Source of the DNA: JAICTV01 sp035634055
GTDB lineage: Bacteria > Planctomycetota > Phycisphaerae > Tepidisphaerales > Tepidisphaeraceae
DNA length: 64,000 nt
NCBI GenBank assembly: GCA_035634055.1
Contig: DASQDR010000245.1
Coordinates: 1-64,000 of the forward strand
Direction: 5' to 3'
Below the pieces are notes generated by a model, which was not told the origin of the DNA, ran no database searches, and saw nothing but the letters and a program-made list of their open reading frames with translations. Below, piece after piece: positions 9,986 to 18,866 of the stretch; position 1 is the first letter of the stretch; every line of letters begins with the position of its first letter. The position numbers and the translations under genes were made by a program.

Positions 9986-11374
9986 TCACGGCGGAAGGTG
10001 GTGCCATCGACCGCGCGGGGCAAACTTCCGCCGGTAGTCCGACGGGGTCATCCCGGTGGATTGCAGGAAGCTCGTGGCCAGGTATTCCGGCGACGCGAAG
10101 CCCGCCCGCGCCGCCACCTCGTGGATCGGCAGGTCGGTCTGCAACAGCGCCTTGACGCGCTCGAGGCGGACGCGGCGGATCTCCTCCAGCGGGGTGTGAC
10201 CCAGCACCTTCACGAACCGCCGCTCCAGCGTCCGCCGGTTCACCGCCACCGCGTCGAGCAACTGCTTGACGCTGAGCCCTTCGAAGGCGTGCCCGCGGAT
10301 GTGCCGCAGTGCCGCCGCCACCTCCGGGTCGTCCACCGCCAGCACGTCGCTGGACTGCCGCGTGACCACCCCCAGCGGCGGGACGCGCGGCTGCTCGGCG
10401 GCGACCGGCCTGCCCGCCAGCAGCCGCTCCATCGCCGCCACCGCCGCCTGCCCCATCTGCTCGCCGCCGATGCGGATGCTGGACAGCGGCGGGTGCGAGA
10501 TCTCGCAGAGCAATTCGTCGTTGTCGACGCCGAGGATGGCGACGTCATCCGGCACGTGCAGCCCCGCCTCGCGCGCCGCCTGCACCAGCTCGAAGCCCCA
10601 CAAGTCGTTGGCCGCCAGCACCGCCACCGGGCGGGGGAGCGACGCGAGCCACTCGCCCATCGCCGCCGACTGCCGGCGGTGAGACCGCCCGCCCAGGGCG
10701 GCGGCGACCGACGGGTTGGTGTTCTCGAAGCTGCACAGCGAGAAGCCGCGCCCGGCGTCGCGGTTGCCGTTGCCACTGCCGCTGCCGCTGCCGCTGCCGT
10801 TGCCGCTGCCGTCGTCGTCAGCGTCGGCGTCGGCATGCGATGTGAACGCCCGCTCGATCTCTTCGCGGAAGCCGGCCTCGCGCTCGCTCACCCACGCCAT
10901 CGAACCGTCGCCGAAGTAGCCGAAGTGGCGGAACCCGCGGCGGAGGAAGTGCTCGGCGGCCATGCGGCCGGTCGCGTGGTCGTCCGGCAGGATGCGGGGG
11001 AACTGCGCGGCGCCGTTGCGCTCGAAGACCTCCACGACCGGCTTGCCGGTGCCGCGGAAGAAGTCGGCCATCTGGTCTTCCTGGATCTGGCAGATGATCC
11101 CGTCCGGCTCCCAGTCCTTGAACCACCGCCCGAGGAAGGTGCTGGACGTATAGATGCCGCGGAAGACGCGGAACTGCCACGAGCCGTGATCCCCGCGCTC
11201 GCGCGCCGCGGCGGCTTTCGGGTCGGCGGCGGCGGCGGCCTTGCTGCGGCCGTAGAGGTTCCGCTCGCGCGTCGCCGCCACCACGCCGTGCAACACGTCG
11301 CGCGCGTAGGCGAACTCGGTCGGAAGCACCAGCGCGATGCGGACGAACTTGCCGTGAGGTCCGTGAGGTCTCAT
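9986..11374 (-). CDS. XylR-like AraC-family transcriptional regulator
   Basis: 462 residues. The N-terminal part is a LacI/periplasmic-binding-protein-type sugar sensor (IALVLPTEFAYARDVLHGV; HFGYFGDGSMAW; AVLAANDLWGFELVQAA; VAILGVDNDELLCE). The last about 110 residues are the AraC double helix-turn-helix (VNRRTLERRFVKVLGHTPL; IHEVAARAGFASPEYLATS). This matches XylR-type activators that respond to sugars in the cytoplasm. A low-complexity insert of Asp/Ala and Gly/Ser/Asn repeats sits at about residues 180-206, encoded by CCGCTG/CCGTTG hexamers. Likely targets are neighbouring carbohydrate genes. Confidence 0.9.
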   Translation of the reverse strand: MRPHGPHGKFVRIALVLPTEFAYARDVLHGVVAATRERNLYGRSKAAAAADPKAAAARERGDHGSWQFRVFRGIYTSSTFLGRWFKDWEPDGIICQIQEDQMADFFRGTGKPVVEVFERNGAAQFPRILPDDHATGRMAAEHFLRRGFRHFGYFGDGSMAWVSEREAGFREEIERAFTSHADADADDDGSGNGSGSGSGSGNGNRDAGRGFSLCSFENTNPSVAAALGGRSHRRQSAAMGEWLASLPRPVAVLAANDLWGFELVQAAREAGLHVPDDVAILGVDNDELLCEISHPPLSSIRIGGEQMGQAAVAAMERLLAGRPVAAEQPRVPPLGVVTRQSSDVLAVDDPEVAAALRHIRGHAFEGLSVKQLLDAVAVNRRTLERRFVKVLGHTPLEEIRRVRLERVKALLQTDLPIHEVAARAGFASPEYLATSFLQSTGMTPSDYRRKFAPRGRWHHLPP

Positions 11375-11505
11375 CGCCGCGCCATGCTAACCGACGGCGG
11401 ACGTGCGGCGAGCGGGAGAGCTGGAAACGGTGACCGTCGCGCCTGCGGGCGGCGAAACCGCAAGCGCTGGCGAGGCGGCTGTCGCCGAACCCCCGCGGCC
11501 GCGGT

Positions 11506-12687
11506 TCAGGTTCGCCGGCCGAAGGATGAGGACATATCGCCTACCGGCACGGCGTCGGCGCGGGACTCGAGGGTCTTTCGGCCGCCGTACTTCTGCGTCA
11601 CATCGGCGAGGAACGCGTCGAACGCGTCGGCGTCGAGCGGGAGGTCGACCGGGCGGCGGGTCAGCCCCGACATCAGCATCGCGTTGCCCAGTTCCAGCCC
11701 GTGAACACCCTCGTGCCCGGGCGCGATCAGCGGCTCGTCCTTGCGGATGGCGTTGACGAAGTTCTGCCCCATCAGCTTCGTGTCCGCGCCGGTCTTGGCG
11801 GCCGGGACCTCGACGTCCCACGCCTCGGGCGAGGTGAAGGAGCCCGGGTCGTTCTCGCGGAACTCGCGCACGCCTTGGCGGTTCATGCGGAACAGGAGCT
11901 TGCCGCCCTCGGCAACGATCTTCCCGCGGTCGCCGGCGATCTCCAGGCGATCGGTCCCGGGGGCCTCGCCGGTGCCGGTGATGAAGTGGCCGGTGGCGCC
12001 GTTGTCGTACTCGAGGATGGCGCTGACCTCGTCCTCGACCTCGATCGGGTGGGTCTTACCGACGTGCGCGACGGCCGTCACGCGCGACGGGTTCATGCCG
12101 GTGAGCCAGTAGAGTTGGTCGAGGTTGTGCGGGCACTGGTTGATCAGCACCCCGCCCCCCTCGCCCGCCCAGGTCGCGCGCCACCCGCCCGAGGCGTAGT
12201 ACGCCCAGGTGCGGAACCAGCTCGTGGCGATCCAGGTGACGCGCATGATTTCGCCGAGGTCCCCCCCGTGGATCAGCTCGCGCAGCTTGCGCAGCACCGG
12301 GTTGGTGCGCATCTGGAAGTTGATGCCGAACTTCAGGTGCGGGTGGCGGCGGGCGGCCTCGTTCATCCGCCGGGCCTCGCGGACGGTGACGGCCTCGGGC
12401 TTCTCGCACAGCACGTGCAGGTCGCGCTCGAGCGACGCGATGGTCATCTCGGGGTGCGAGTAGTGCGGCGTGGCGACAATGACGGCGTCGACCGCGCCCG
12501 AGGCGATCAGGTCGCGGTAGTTCTCGAAGCGGTGGGCACCGGCGTACTTGGCGGCGGCGGCGTCGAGCTTCGCGCGGTCGCTGTCGCAGATGGCCGCCAG
12601 GCGCGCGCCCTCGATCGACTCGAGGTAATTGCAGTGGTACAGCCCCATGTTCCCGGTGCCGATGACGCCGATGCGAACCTGATCCAT
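11506..12687 (-). CDS. Gfo/Idh/MocA-family oxidoreductase
   Basis: 393 residues. The N-terminal NAD(P)-binding Rossmann domain (IGVIGTGNMGLYHCNYL) is followed by CEKPEAVTVREARRM, the conserved EKP segment, and a C-terminal alpha/beta domain that includes WRATWAGEGGGVLINQCPH. This family oxidises or reduces sugars and inositols. Planctomycetes carry many copies whose substrates are unknown. It runs in the same direction as the XylR-like regulator downstream of it, so it may belong to that sugar-responsive set. Confidence 0.9.
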   Translation of the reverse strand: MDQVRIGVIGTGNMGLYHCNYLESIEGARLAAICDSDRAKLDAAAAKYAGAHRFENYRDLIASGAVDAVIVATPHYSHPEMTIASLERDLHVLCEKPEAVTVREARRMNEAARRHPHLKFGINFQMRTNPVLRKLRELIHGGDLGEIMRVTWIATSWFRTWAYYASGGWRATWAGEGGGVLINQCPHNLDQLYWLTGMNPSRVTAVAHVGKTHPIEVEDEVSAILEYDNGATGHFITGTGEAPGTDRLEIAGDRGKIVAEGGKLLFRMNRQGVREFRENDPGSFTSPEAWDVEVPAAKTGADTKLMGQNFVNAIRKDEPLIAPGHEGVHGLELGNAMLMSGLTRRPVDLPLDADAFDAFLADVTQKYGGRKTLESRADAVPVGDMSSSFGRRT

Positions 12688-12822
12688 GCGATCTCCGTCG
12701 AGCCTTGCCGTAGAAGAATGGGAGCGGGCGGGCGGTTGTCAAACGCGGTTGCGCGCGAGAGGTGCGTGCCGCGTCCCGCAGCGGCGGGCGCGCCTTGATG
12801 CGCGGCGGGCGGTTCAAGCGCG

Positions 12823-13326
12823 TTACCGTCGGGCGGCGCCGCCGGCGGCGGCGGCGGCGCGGTCCTCGTCGTCGATGAACAGGAACCGCGGCAGCACCAG
12901 CATCCCGATGAACGCCAGCACCAGCGGCACGGCGTAGCACAGCCACAGGTAAGTGATCCCGCCGGACGTGTCGTGCCCGCTCTCCCTCCACCCGGAGATG
13001 ATCCGGAAGATCCGCGCCGGCGCGAAGAGCTGGTACGAGCGCGGCACGAACATCTGCTTGGTCGGGTGCTGCGACATCACGTTGTTCATGTGGTGCAGCG
13101 TGAACATCAGGCAGACGTAGCTGGCCACCACGTGCGCGATCCCCGCCGAGGCGACCACCCACAGGATGCGGAACAACCGGTCGCGCCTCGCCGCGGCGCC
13201 GGGGTCGGCGGGCGGGCGCGGCGGCGGTGGCTTGGCGGCAACCGGCGGCGTCGGCGGGCGACCGGCCGGCGGGTACGACGGGGGCTGGCGGGACGGCGGC
13301 GGATAGGACGGCGGCGGCTTGGCCAT
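12823..13326 (-). CDS. Small membrane protein with proline-rich N-terminus
   Basis: About 167 residues from ATG 13326. The first 55 residues are a PPPSYPPPSRQPPSYPP-type cytoplasmic tail. Two transmembrane segments follow (ILWVVASAGIAHVVASYV and ITYLWLCYAVPLVLAFIGML), separated by a polar stretch, ending in an acidic/Ala tail. No family recognised. It is divergent from the LOG gene across a 129-bp gap. Confidence 0.65.
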   Translation of the reverse strand: MAKPPPSYPPPSRQPPSYPPAGRPPTPPVAAKPPPPRPPADPGAAARRDRLFRILWVVASAGIAHVVASYVCLMFTLHHMNNVMSQHPTKQMFVPRSYQLFAPARIFRIISGWRESGHDTSGGITYLWLCYAVPLVLAFIGMLVLPRFLFIDDEDRAAAAAGGAARR

Positions 13327-13455
13327 GCGGTGAGACCCTCGTGCTTGTGCGTCGGCCGGCCATTGTAACCCATCGCCCCGCCAAAATTGACCCAAACGCG
13401 CCCGCGCGATAGAAAAGCCGGGTTTTTCGCGCAGAGCAGAAGGCACCGCAACGCC

Positions 13456-14553
13456 ATGAAAGAAGCAGACACCTCCCCGGAAACCGAGGTCGAAGAGCAG
13501 TCCCAGGAAACCCTCTCCGCCCCGCACGTCTCCAGCCGGGCGGAGCTGGACGGCGTCCACCGGGTGGCGTCGCAGCTCATCGAAGAGCTGCGCACCGTCC
13601 CCGACGGCGACCTGGTCGGCGAGATCGTCGCCAACGCCCTGAAGCTCCTGCGCGACCAGACCAACCGCGGCGACATCAAGCTGATCAACAAGTCCTACAA
13701 GGAGCTGCGCTACGCGCTGAAGATCTTCGCCCCCTACCGCGACACGCGCAAGGCAAGCATCTTCGGCTCGGCCCGCACCCCGGAGAGTCACGAGGATTAC
13801 CTCACCGCCGCCGAGTTCGGCAAGCAGCTCGCCGCCCAGGGGTGGATGGTCATCACCGGCGCCGGCGGCGGCATCATGGCGGCGGGGCACGGCGGCGCGG
13901 GCGCGGATCCCTCCTTCGGCCTGGCGATCCGCCTGCCCTTCGAGCAGAAGACCAACACCTTCATCGCCAACGACCCCAAGCTCATCAACTTCAAGTACTT
14001 CTTCACCCGCAAGCTGATGTTCCTCCGCTCCAGCCACGCGATCGTGGTCTGCCCGGGCGGGTTCGGGACGATGGACGAGGCGTTCGAGGCGCTAACGCTG
14101 ATCCAGACCGGCAAGGCCGTCCCCATGCCCATCGTGCTGCTGAACCACAAGGGGTCGCAGTTCTGGAGCGAGTGGCAGCGCTACGTCGACGAGCACCTGC
14201 TCAAGGGCGGGCTGATCGGCGAGCACGACCTGAGCCTGTACAAGATCACCGACGACGTCGCCGAGGCCGTTCACGAGGTGCGGCACTTCTACGAGAACTA
14301 CCACAGCATCCGCTACGCCAAGGACGACATCGTCTTCCGCCTGCACCGCAAGCCGACGGCGGCGCAGATGGAGGAGCTGAACACGCGGTTCTCGGACATC
14401 AAGGTCAAGGGGGAGTTCCGCCTGAGCGAGCCGCTGCCGGTGGAGCGCAACGAGCCGGCGCTGGCGAACTTGCACCGCCTGGTCTTCACGTTCAACCGTC
14501 GCGAGCATGGGCGGCTGCGACAGCTCATCAACTACCTCAACGACCTGCGCTAA
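13456..14553 (+). CDS. LOG-family (TIGR00730-like) Rossmann protein
   Basis: About 365 residues, longer than the common 180-250. The core has IFGSARTPESHEDY, ITGAGGGIMAAGHGGA and PGGFGTMDE (about residues 200-208), the nucleotide-binding and catalytic signature of LOG-type phosphoribohydrolases (cytokinin riboside 5'-monophosphate hydrolase in plants, nucleotide hydrolases in bacteria). The N-terminal about 90 and C-terminal about 100 residues are extensions typical of the larger bacterial subgroup. ATG 13456 is chosen on a GAAGG-type site; the frame opens at 13387. Confidence 0.85.
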   Translation: MKEADTSPETEVEEQSQETLSAPHVSSRAELDGVHRVASQLIEELRTVPDGDLVGEIVANALKLLRDQTNRGDIKLINKSYKELRYALKIFAPYRDTRKASIFGSARTPESHEDYLTAAEFGKQLAAQGWMVITGAGGGIMAAGHGGAGADPSFGLAIRLPFEQKTNTFIANDPKLINFKYFFTRKLMFLRSSHAIVVCPGGFGTMDEAFEALTLIQTGKAVPMPIVLLNHKGSQFWSEWQRYVDEHLLKGGLIGEHDLSLYKITDDVAEAVHEVRHFYENYHSIRYAKDDIVFRLHRKPTAAQMEELNTRFSDIKVKGEFRLSEPLPVERNEPALANLHRLVFTFNRREHGRLRQLINYLNDLR

Positions 14554-14699
14554 CGCCGGCCCGCGCGCGGGCGGTCGCGGTCGCGGTCGGCGCCACCAGC
14601 GGGTGTACGTGGAAGGCGCCCTCCGTTGCGGCGGCGCCCGTCGCCGTGGCGCTTCTTGTTGCCGGCGCGCCCGCGCCGCCGGCGGCTCGGAATCACGAC

Positions 14700-16406
14700 A
14701 TGATCGACCTTGCCGTGACTTCACCCCCCGCGCCGCGCTCGGCGTCCGCCCGGCCCCCGCTTGCGGTTTCGCCGCGATGGCCCCGGGTCGGGCTGGCGAT
14801 CGTCCTGCTGCTGGTCCCCCTGCTTTTGCTCGCCCTTCCCCTGCCGCCGACGCGGGGGAAATGGGCGGTTCACAAGCAGGATTGGATCGCCGGCGCGGCC
14901 GGCGTCGTGGCGGCGCTGGCGCTGGCGGCGTACCTCGTCCCTACCCGCCTGTTCCCGCAGCGCAAATCGCCCCTGCCGCTGATCCTCTTGGGCACCGCGG
15001 TTCTCGTGCTGGCCAACGTCGGGTGGAACAAGGCGTTCCGCGCGTACGGCAGCGCGCACCCGGAGTACCGGCGTGAGGTCTTCCGCAACGCCATGCGGAC
15101 CAGCTTTCACTCGCCGGTCTACGGGCGGTACGACAACGCCATTGCCCGCTTCGACCCCGGCACCGGCCGATACGGGTACGCCACGCTGCCGTTCGTCTGG
15201 CTGTCGCTCGCCCTCGCCGGCGCCGCGTACGCTTGGTTCCGCCGCCGTCCGCTGGACAAACGGTGGGACGCGAAGGACCTGGCGCTGTTGGCCGGCTTCA
15301 CCCTCGCCCTGATCGTCGCGTTCGCGCTGTGCGAGCCCTGGCCGGACCGGCTGTCGCTGAAGATCTCCGGGTACAACGAGTTCAAGAAGGACATTCCCGC
15401 CTTCGCCGGCATCGCCGACACGATGCGAAACTACGTTTCGCGGATGCCGACGCTGGAGTGGTACGGGCAGCACTACCCGCCGGGAAACTTGATCCTGCTG
15501 GAGATCGAGAAGGCGATCCGCCTGCCCGGGCTGGCCAAGGGCCTGGTCGCGCTGCTGACGGCGCTGTCGGTCGTGCCGCTGGTGAAACTGGCGGAGGAGC
15601 TGCGGCTGGACGCGCCGGCGACCTCCGCCGCCGCGGCCATGTTCGCCATGTCCACGAGCGTGCTGGTTCTCTGCACGATCAACACCACGTCGCTGCTGCT
15701 GTTCCCGGCGACCCTCTGCCTCTGGACCCTCGCCCGCGCGCTGCGCACCGGCTCGATCGAGGCGGCGGCGTGGCTGGGGTTCAGCTTCTTCGTCTACCTC
15801 TTCTTCTCCTTCAGCGCGTCGATCGTCGGCGTGCTCATGGCGCTGACCACGCTGCTCGCCTGGTGGGCGGGCGTCACCCGCTTTCGCAACATCGTCGCGA
15901 CGGCGGTGGCGTCGCTGGCGGTGCTGGTCGGGTGCGTCGCGCTGCTCAACATCGCGACGAGCTTCAACTTGATCGAGTGCTTCGTGACCGCCGTCCGAGG
16001 CCACCAGGACCAGCAGGGCAACGGCGGGTTCGACGACGCACGGCGCTGGCTGCTGCGTTCGACCGGCAACGTCCTGGCGTACCTGATCAGCACCGTGCCG
16101 CTCTGCGTGCTGGCAATCGCCGCCTTCGCGCGCAACGCCCGCCGGCTGCGGGACGATGCGGGGATGGCGCGGTCACTGTTCGTGGCGCTGGTGGTAACGA
16201 TCGTTCTGGCTGGGTTCTCCGGGCTGTTTTACGTGGAAACGGAGCGGATCTGGATCTTCCTGACCCCCGCCCTGGCGCTTGCGGCCGGGCACGAGCTGGC
16301 CCGCCGGTCGGTCGAATCGGACCAGCGGCGCATGATTCTTTGGGTCGTCCTGCTGGTGCTGGCGATCAGTTGCTCGCAGGAGTTCCTGTTCATGCACTAT
16401 CGCTAG
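14700..16406 (+). CDS. Multi-pass membrane protein, possible GT-C-type glycosyltransferase
   Basis: About 568 residues with roughly ten or more hydrophobic segments (VGLAIVLLLVPLLLLALPLP first). A periplasmic stretch holds the phrase YGQHYPPGNLILLE, similar to the HYPPG element seen in some integral-membrane GT-C sugar transferases. No full family signature is present, so activity is not assigned. ATG 14700 lies 147 nt after the LOG gene in the same direction. The long frame that opens at 13842 is a shadow of the LOG gene for its first third. Confidence 0.7.
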   Translation: MIDLAVTSPPAPRSASARPPLAVSPRWPRVGLAIVLLLVPLLLLALPLPPTRGKWAVHKQDWIAGAAGVVAALALAAYLVPTRLFPQRKSPLPLILLGTAVLVLANVGWNKAFRAYGSAHPEYRREVFRNAMRTSFHSPVYGRYDNAIARFDPGTGRYGYATLPFVWLSLALAGAAYAWFRRRPLDKRWDAKDLALLAGFTLALIVAFALCEPWPDRLSLKISGYNEFKKDIPAFAGIADTMRNYVSRMPTLEWYGQHYPPGNLILLEIEKAIRLPGLAKGLVALLTALSVVPLVKLAEELRLDAPATSAAAAMFAMSTSVLVLCTINTTSLLLFPATLCLWTLARALRTGSIEAAAWLGFSFFVYLFFSFSASIVGVLMALTTLLAWWAGVTRFRNIVATAVASLAVLVGCVALLNIATSFNLIECFVTAVRGHQDQQGNGGFDDARRWLLRSTGNVLAYLISTVPLCVLAIAAFARNARRLRDDAGMARSLFVALVVTIVLAGFSGLFYVETERIWIFLTPALALAAGHELARRSVESDQRRMILWVVLLVLAISCSQEFLFMHYR

Positions 16407-16740
16407 CCGACTCATCCGTTACCCTCTGCACGGGCGGCACCGAGACCTGTCGTGGCGGCCGGCACTTTTTGCGTTTGGCGTTGACGGGTCTTTCGCCCGG
16501 TTGTTAGGCTCGACCCCAGCATCCAAGAGGGGCGCGGTCGGCCAATGCCTGCCCGCGCCCGCCGAAGTGGGTTTTGGTCTCTCTGCCGTGTGTCCGAGGG
16601 TTTGCGGAGAGACGCGCGGAGCCGTTGCGGCCGCCCCGCCGCCAGCGGATCACCAACCCGTTTGCCCGCGAAGATTCTCGCGCCGCCGCCGGTGCGCCGG
16701 CGGCGTCCGCCCGTGTCGTCCAGACCAGAAGGTGTTCACG
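16407..16740 (+). promoter_or_regulatory. Leader of the beta-helix gene, possible promoter at 16481-16510
   Basis: No gene seen. TTGACG (16481-16486) with TAGGCT 18 nt on is a modest sigma-70-like pair, implying a 5' leader of over 200 nt. In it GTCTCTC (near 16578) pairs with GAGAGAC (near 16608). GAAGGTG precedes the ATG at 16741. No known riboswitch was recognised. Confidence 0.35.
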
Positions 16741-18459
16741 ATGAAGCGGTTGTTTTCCCGTGCCGCCGTCGCCCTGACCGTCGCCTCGGCGTGTCCGACC
16801 GTTCATGCCGCCAACTATTACTTCAGCGCCGGCGCCAGCGGCGGCAACGGCACGCAGGGCAGCCCGTGGGGAAGCTTGAGCTTCTTGAACAACGGCTCGT
16901 TCCAGCCCGGCGACAAGCTGTTGCTCACCGGGTCGTTCAGCGGCAGCATCTCGCTGGGGGCGGGCCACGCCGGCGTCACCATCCAGGGCAACGGCGCCCG
17001 CGCCACCATTAACGCCGGCGACGCCTCGGGGATCACCGCGACCAACGTCGGCGGCGTGACCCTGTCGAACCTCAACGTCTTCGGCTCCGGGCCGGTCGAC
17101 CCGCTTGGCGGCACGCAGTTCACCAACACCGGCGACGGCATCCGCTTCGTCAACGGCGTCGGGCGCAAGCAGGACGTCACCATCAGCAACGTGCAGGTCG
17201 GCGGCTTCGGCAAGCGCGGCATCCGCTTCGAGAGCGGCGACGGCACCACCGGCTTCAACAACGTCAACATCTCCAACGCCGTCGTCTTCGACAACCAGGT
17301 TGCCGGCGTCTCCTTCGAGGGGGACTACAACAACGGCGGCAAGAGCAACTTCACCAACGTCACCATCGACCGCGTGCAGGCGTTCCGAAACCGCGGCCGC
17401 GCCAACGAGCCCGAGCAGGGCAACACCGGCAGCGGCATCGTCATCGGCCAGGTGAACGGCGGGCGGATCCAAAACTCGCTGGCGTGGCAGAACGGCACCA
17501 ACTGCGCCAGCACCAAGGGCGGCGGCGTCGGCATCTGGGCCTGGGACTCCAACGACGTCAAGATCCAGTACAACGAGTCCTACGAGAACGGCACCGCCGG
17601 CACCCACGACGGCGGCGGCTTCGACCTGGACGGCGGCGTGACCAACTCGGTCATGCAGTACAACTACTCCCACGACAACACCGGCGCGGGGTTCCTGCTG
17701 GCGCAGTTCAACGAGGCCGAGGACGCCGGCAAGCACTTCTCGGGCAACACCGTCCGCTTCAACATCAGCGAGGACGACGGGCGCAAGAACGGCTACGGCG
17801 GGATCCACGCCTTCGGGCGCATCCGCGACACCAAGGTCTACAACAACACCATCTTCATGTCCCCCGCCGCCAAGCCGACCTCAGACGAGCTGAACGCCAG
17901 CCCGCACCCGACCAGCCGTAACGAACCCTCGGCGGCGGTGCGCCTGCGCGGGAGCCAGGACAAGGAGATCGGCTTCTTCAACAATTTGTTCATGCTCAAG
18001 AGCAACGAGGCCGCCACCGAGTTCGAGCCGGTCTGGCTCGGCAACCTCGGCGGGGCCGACGGCTTCTCGTTCCTGAACAACGCCTACTGGGACTTCGACA
18101 GCAACTCCTTCATCGGCATCGGCTCCGACGGCAAAGCGTACAAGGTCAACCCGAAGCTCAAGGCCGCCGGCCAGGGCGGCGAGCTGGGGCCCGACGGCGA
18201 CCTGCACGACCTGGCCGCTTACCTCCTCCAGGACGGCTCCCCGCTGATCGACAAGGGGTTGGACCTGGCGGCGCTGTACGGCATCGACATGGGCGCGTTC
18301 GACTTCTACGGCGTCCCCAAGGCGGGGTCGGGCTGGGACATCGGCGCGTCGGAAAATCCCAACGCCGTCGCCACCCCCGAACCCGCCGCGTCAGCCCTGC
18401 TGGGCCTCGCTGCCCTCGGGCTGCTGCGCCGCGGCCGGCGGTCGCCCGCGGCGGCGTGA
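16741..18459 (+). CDS. Exported right-handed beta-helix protein with PEP-CTERM anchor
   Basis: About 572 residues. A signal peptide (LFSRAAVALTVASACPTVHA) is cleaved before ANYYFSAG. The body is a series of Asn/Gly-rich rungs (for example GVTLSNLNVFGSG, VTISNVQVGGF, FTNVTIDRVQAF, IQYNESYENG) of the pectate-lyase-like parallel beta-helix, common in polysaccharide lyases and surface proteins. The C-terminus reads TPEPAASALLGLAALGLLRR followed by basic residues: a PEP motif, hydrophobic helix and Arg cluster for exosortase-type processing. The gene stop lies within a 25-bp direct repeat. The substrate is unknown. Confidence 0.83.
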   Translation: MKRLFSRAAVALTVASACPTVHAANYYFSAGASGGNGTQGSPWGSLSFLNNGSFQPGDKLLLTGSFSGSISLGAGHAGVTIQGNGARATINAGDASGITATNVGGVTLSNLNVFGSGPVDPLGGTQFTNTGDGIRFVNGVGRKQDVTISNVQVGGFGKRGIRFESGDGTTGFNNVNISNAVVFDNQVAGVSFEGDYNNGGKSNFTNVTIDRVQAFRNRGRANEPEQGNTGSGIVIGQVNGGRIQNSLAWQNGTNCASTKGGGVGIWAWDSNDVKIQYNESYENGTAGTHDGGGFDLDGGVTNSVMQYNYSHDNTGAGFLLAQFNEAEDAGKHFSGNTVRFNISEDDGRKNGYGGIHAFGRIRDTKVYNNTIFMSPAAKPTSDELNASPHPTSRNEPSAAVRLRGSQDKEIGFFNNLFMLKSNEAATEFEPVWLGNLGGADGFSFLNNAYWDFDSNSFIGIGSDGKAYKVNPKLKAAGQGGELGPDGDLHDLAAYLLQDGSPLIDKGLDLAALYGIDMGAFDFYGVPKAGSGWDIGASENPNAVATPEPAASALLGLAALGLLRRGRRSPAAA

Positions 18460-18488
18460 GGCCCGGCGGTCGCTCGCGGCGGCGTGAG
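18436..18488 (+). repeat. 25-bp direct repeat across a stop codon
   Basis: CGGCGGTCGCCCGCGGCGGC plus GTGAG at 18436-18460 recurs with one mismatch at 18464-18488, three bases later. The first copy encodes the last residues and stop of the PEP-CTERM protein; the second lies just beyond. Confidence 0.85.
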
Positions 18489-18866
18489 AGCCGACCCGCT
18501 GCCATCGTTCCGCCTGTAACGGTCGCAGCGACGCTGACGGCGTCGCCGGCGGCGGTGCGCGCCGGCCAGCCCGAATTGCCTGCCCTGCCAACCGCTTAAC
18601 GCCCGACCGGAGCCCGAGACCCGGTTTATAGTTGAATTCCGCGGCCCTCGCCTCGAAACTGCCCGGCCCGCGGGCACCAAAGGGCATTTCGGGCCAGAGT
18701 GAACCGGCCGGTGAGACGCGGCGCGAGTGGGCGCGTTCGGCCACCGCCTTCGTCGCGCGGGGCTGCGGCATTTACCGAACGACGGTCTCATCCCCGGCGT
18801 AGTTGCCGTGGTTCAGGCCGCGCGCCGCACACGTTTGCATCAGATCTGAGTTCCCGGAGGGTGATC
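18489..18866 (+). other. Gap before the metalloprotease gene
   Basis: No separate gene. TATAGT at 18627-18632 could be a -10 element but has no -35 at the right distance. CGGAGG at 18855-18860 is the ribosome site that decides the GTG start at 18867. Several GC-rich dyads are present, none with a U-tract. Confidence 0.4.

Noticed and set aside
13842..14699. N-terminal part of a long plus-strand frame preceding the membrane protein
   Set aside because: It reads the LOG gene out of frame with Arg/Ala-rich nonsense; protein-like sequence begins only at the ATG at 14700.
16455..16475. GGCACTTTTTGC as a second sigma-54 site before the beta-helix gene
   Set aside because: Spacing between GG and GC is eight, not ten, bases, so it does not fit RpoN promoters.
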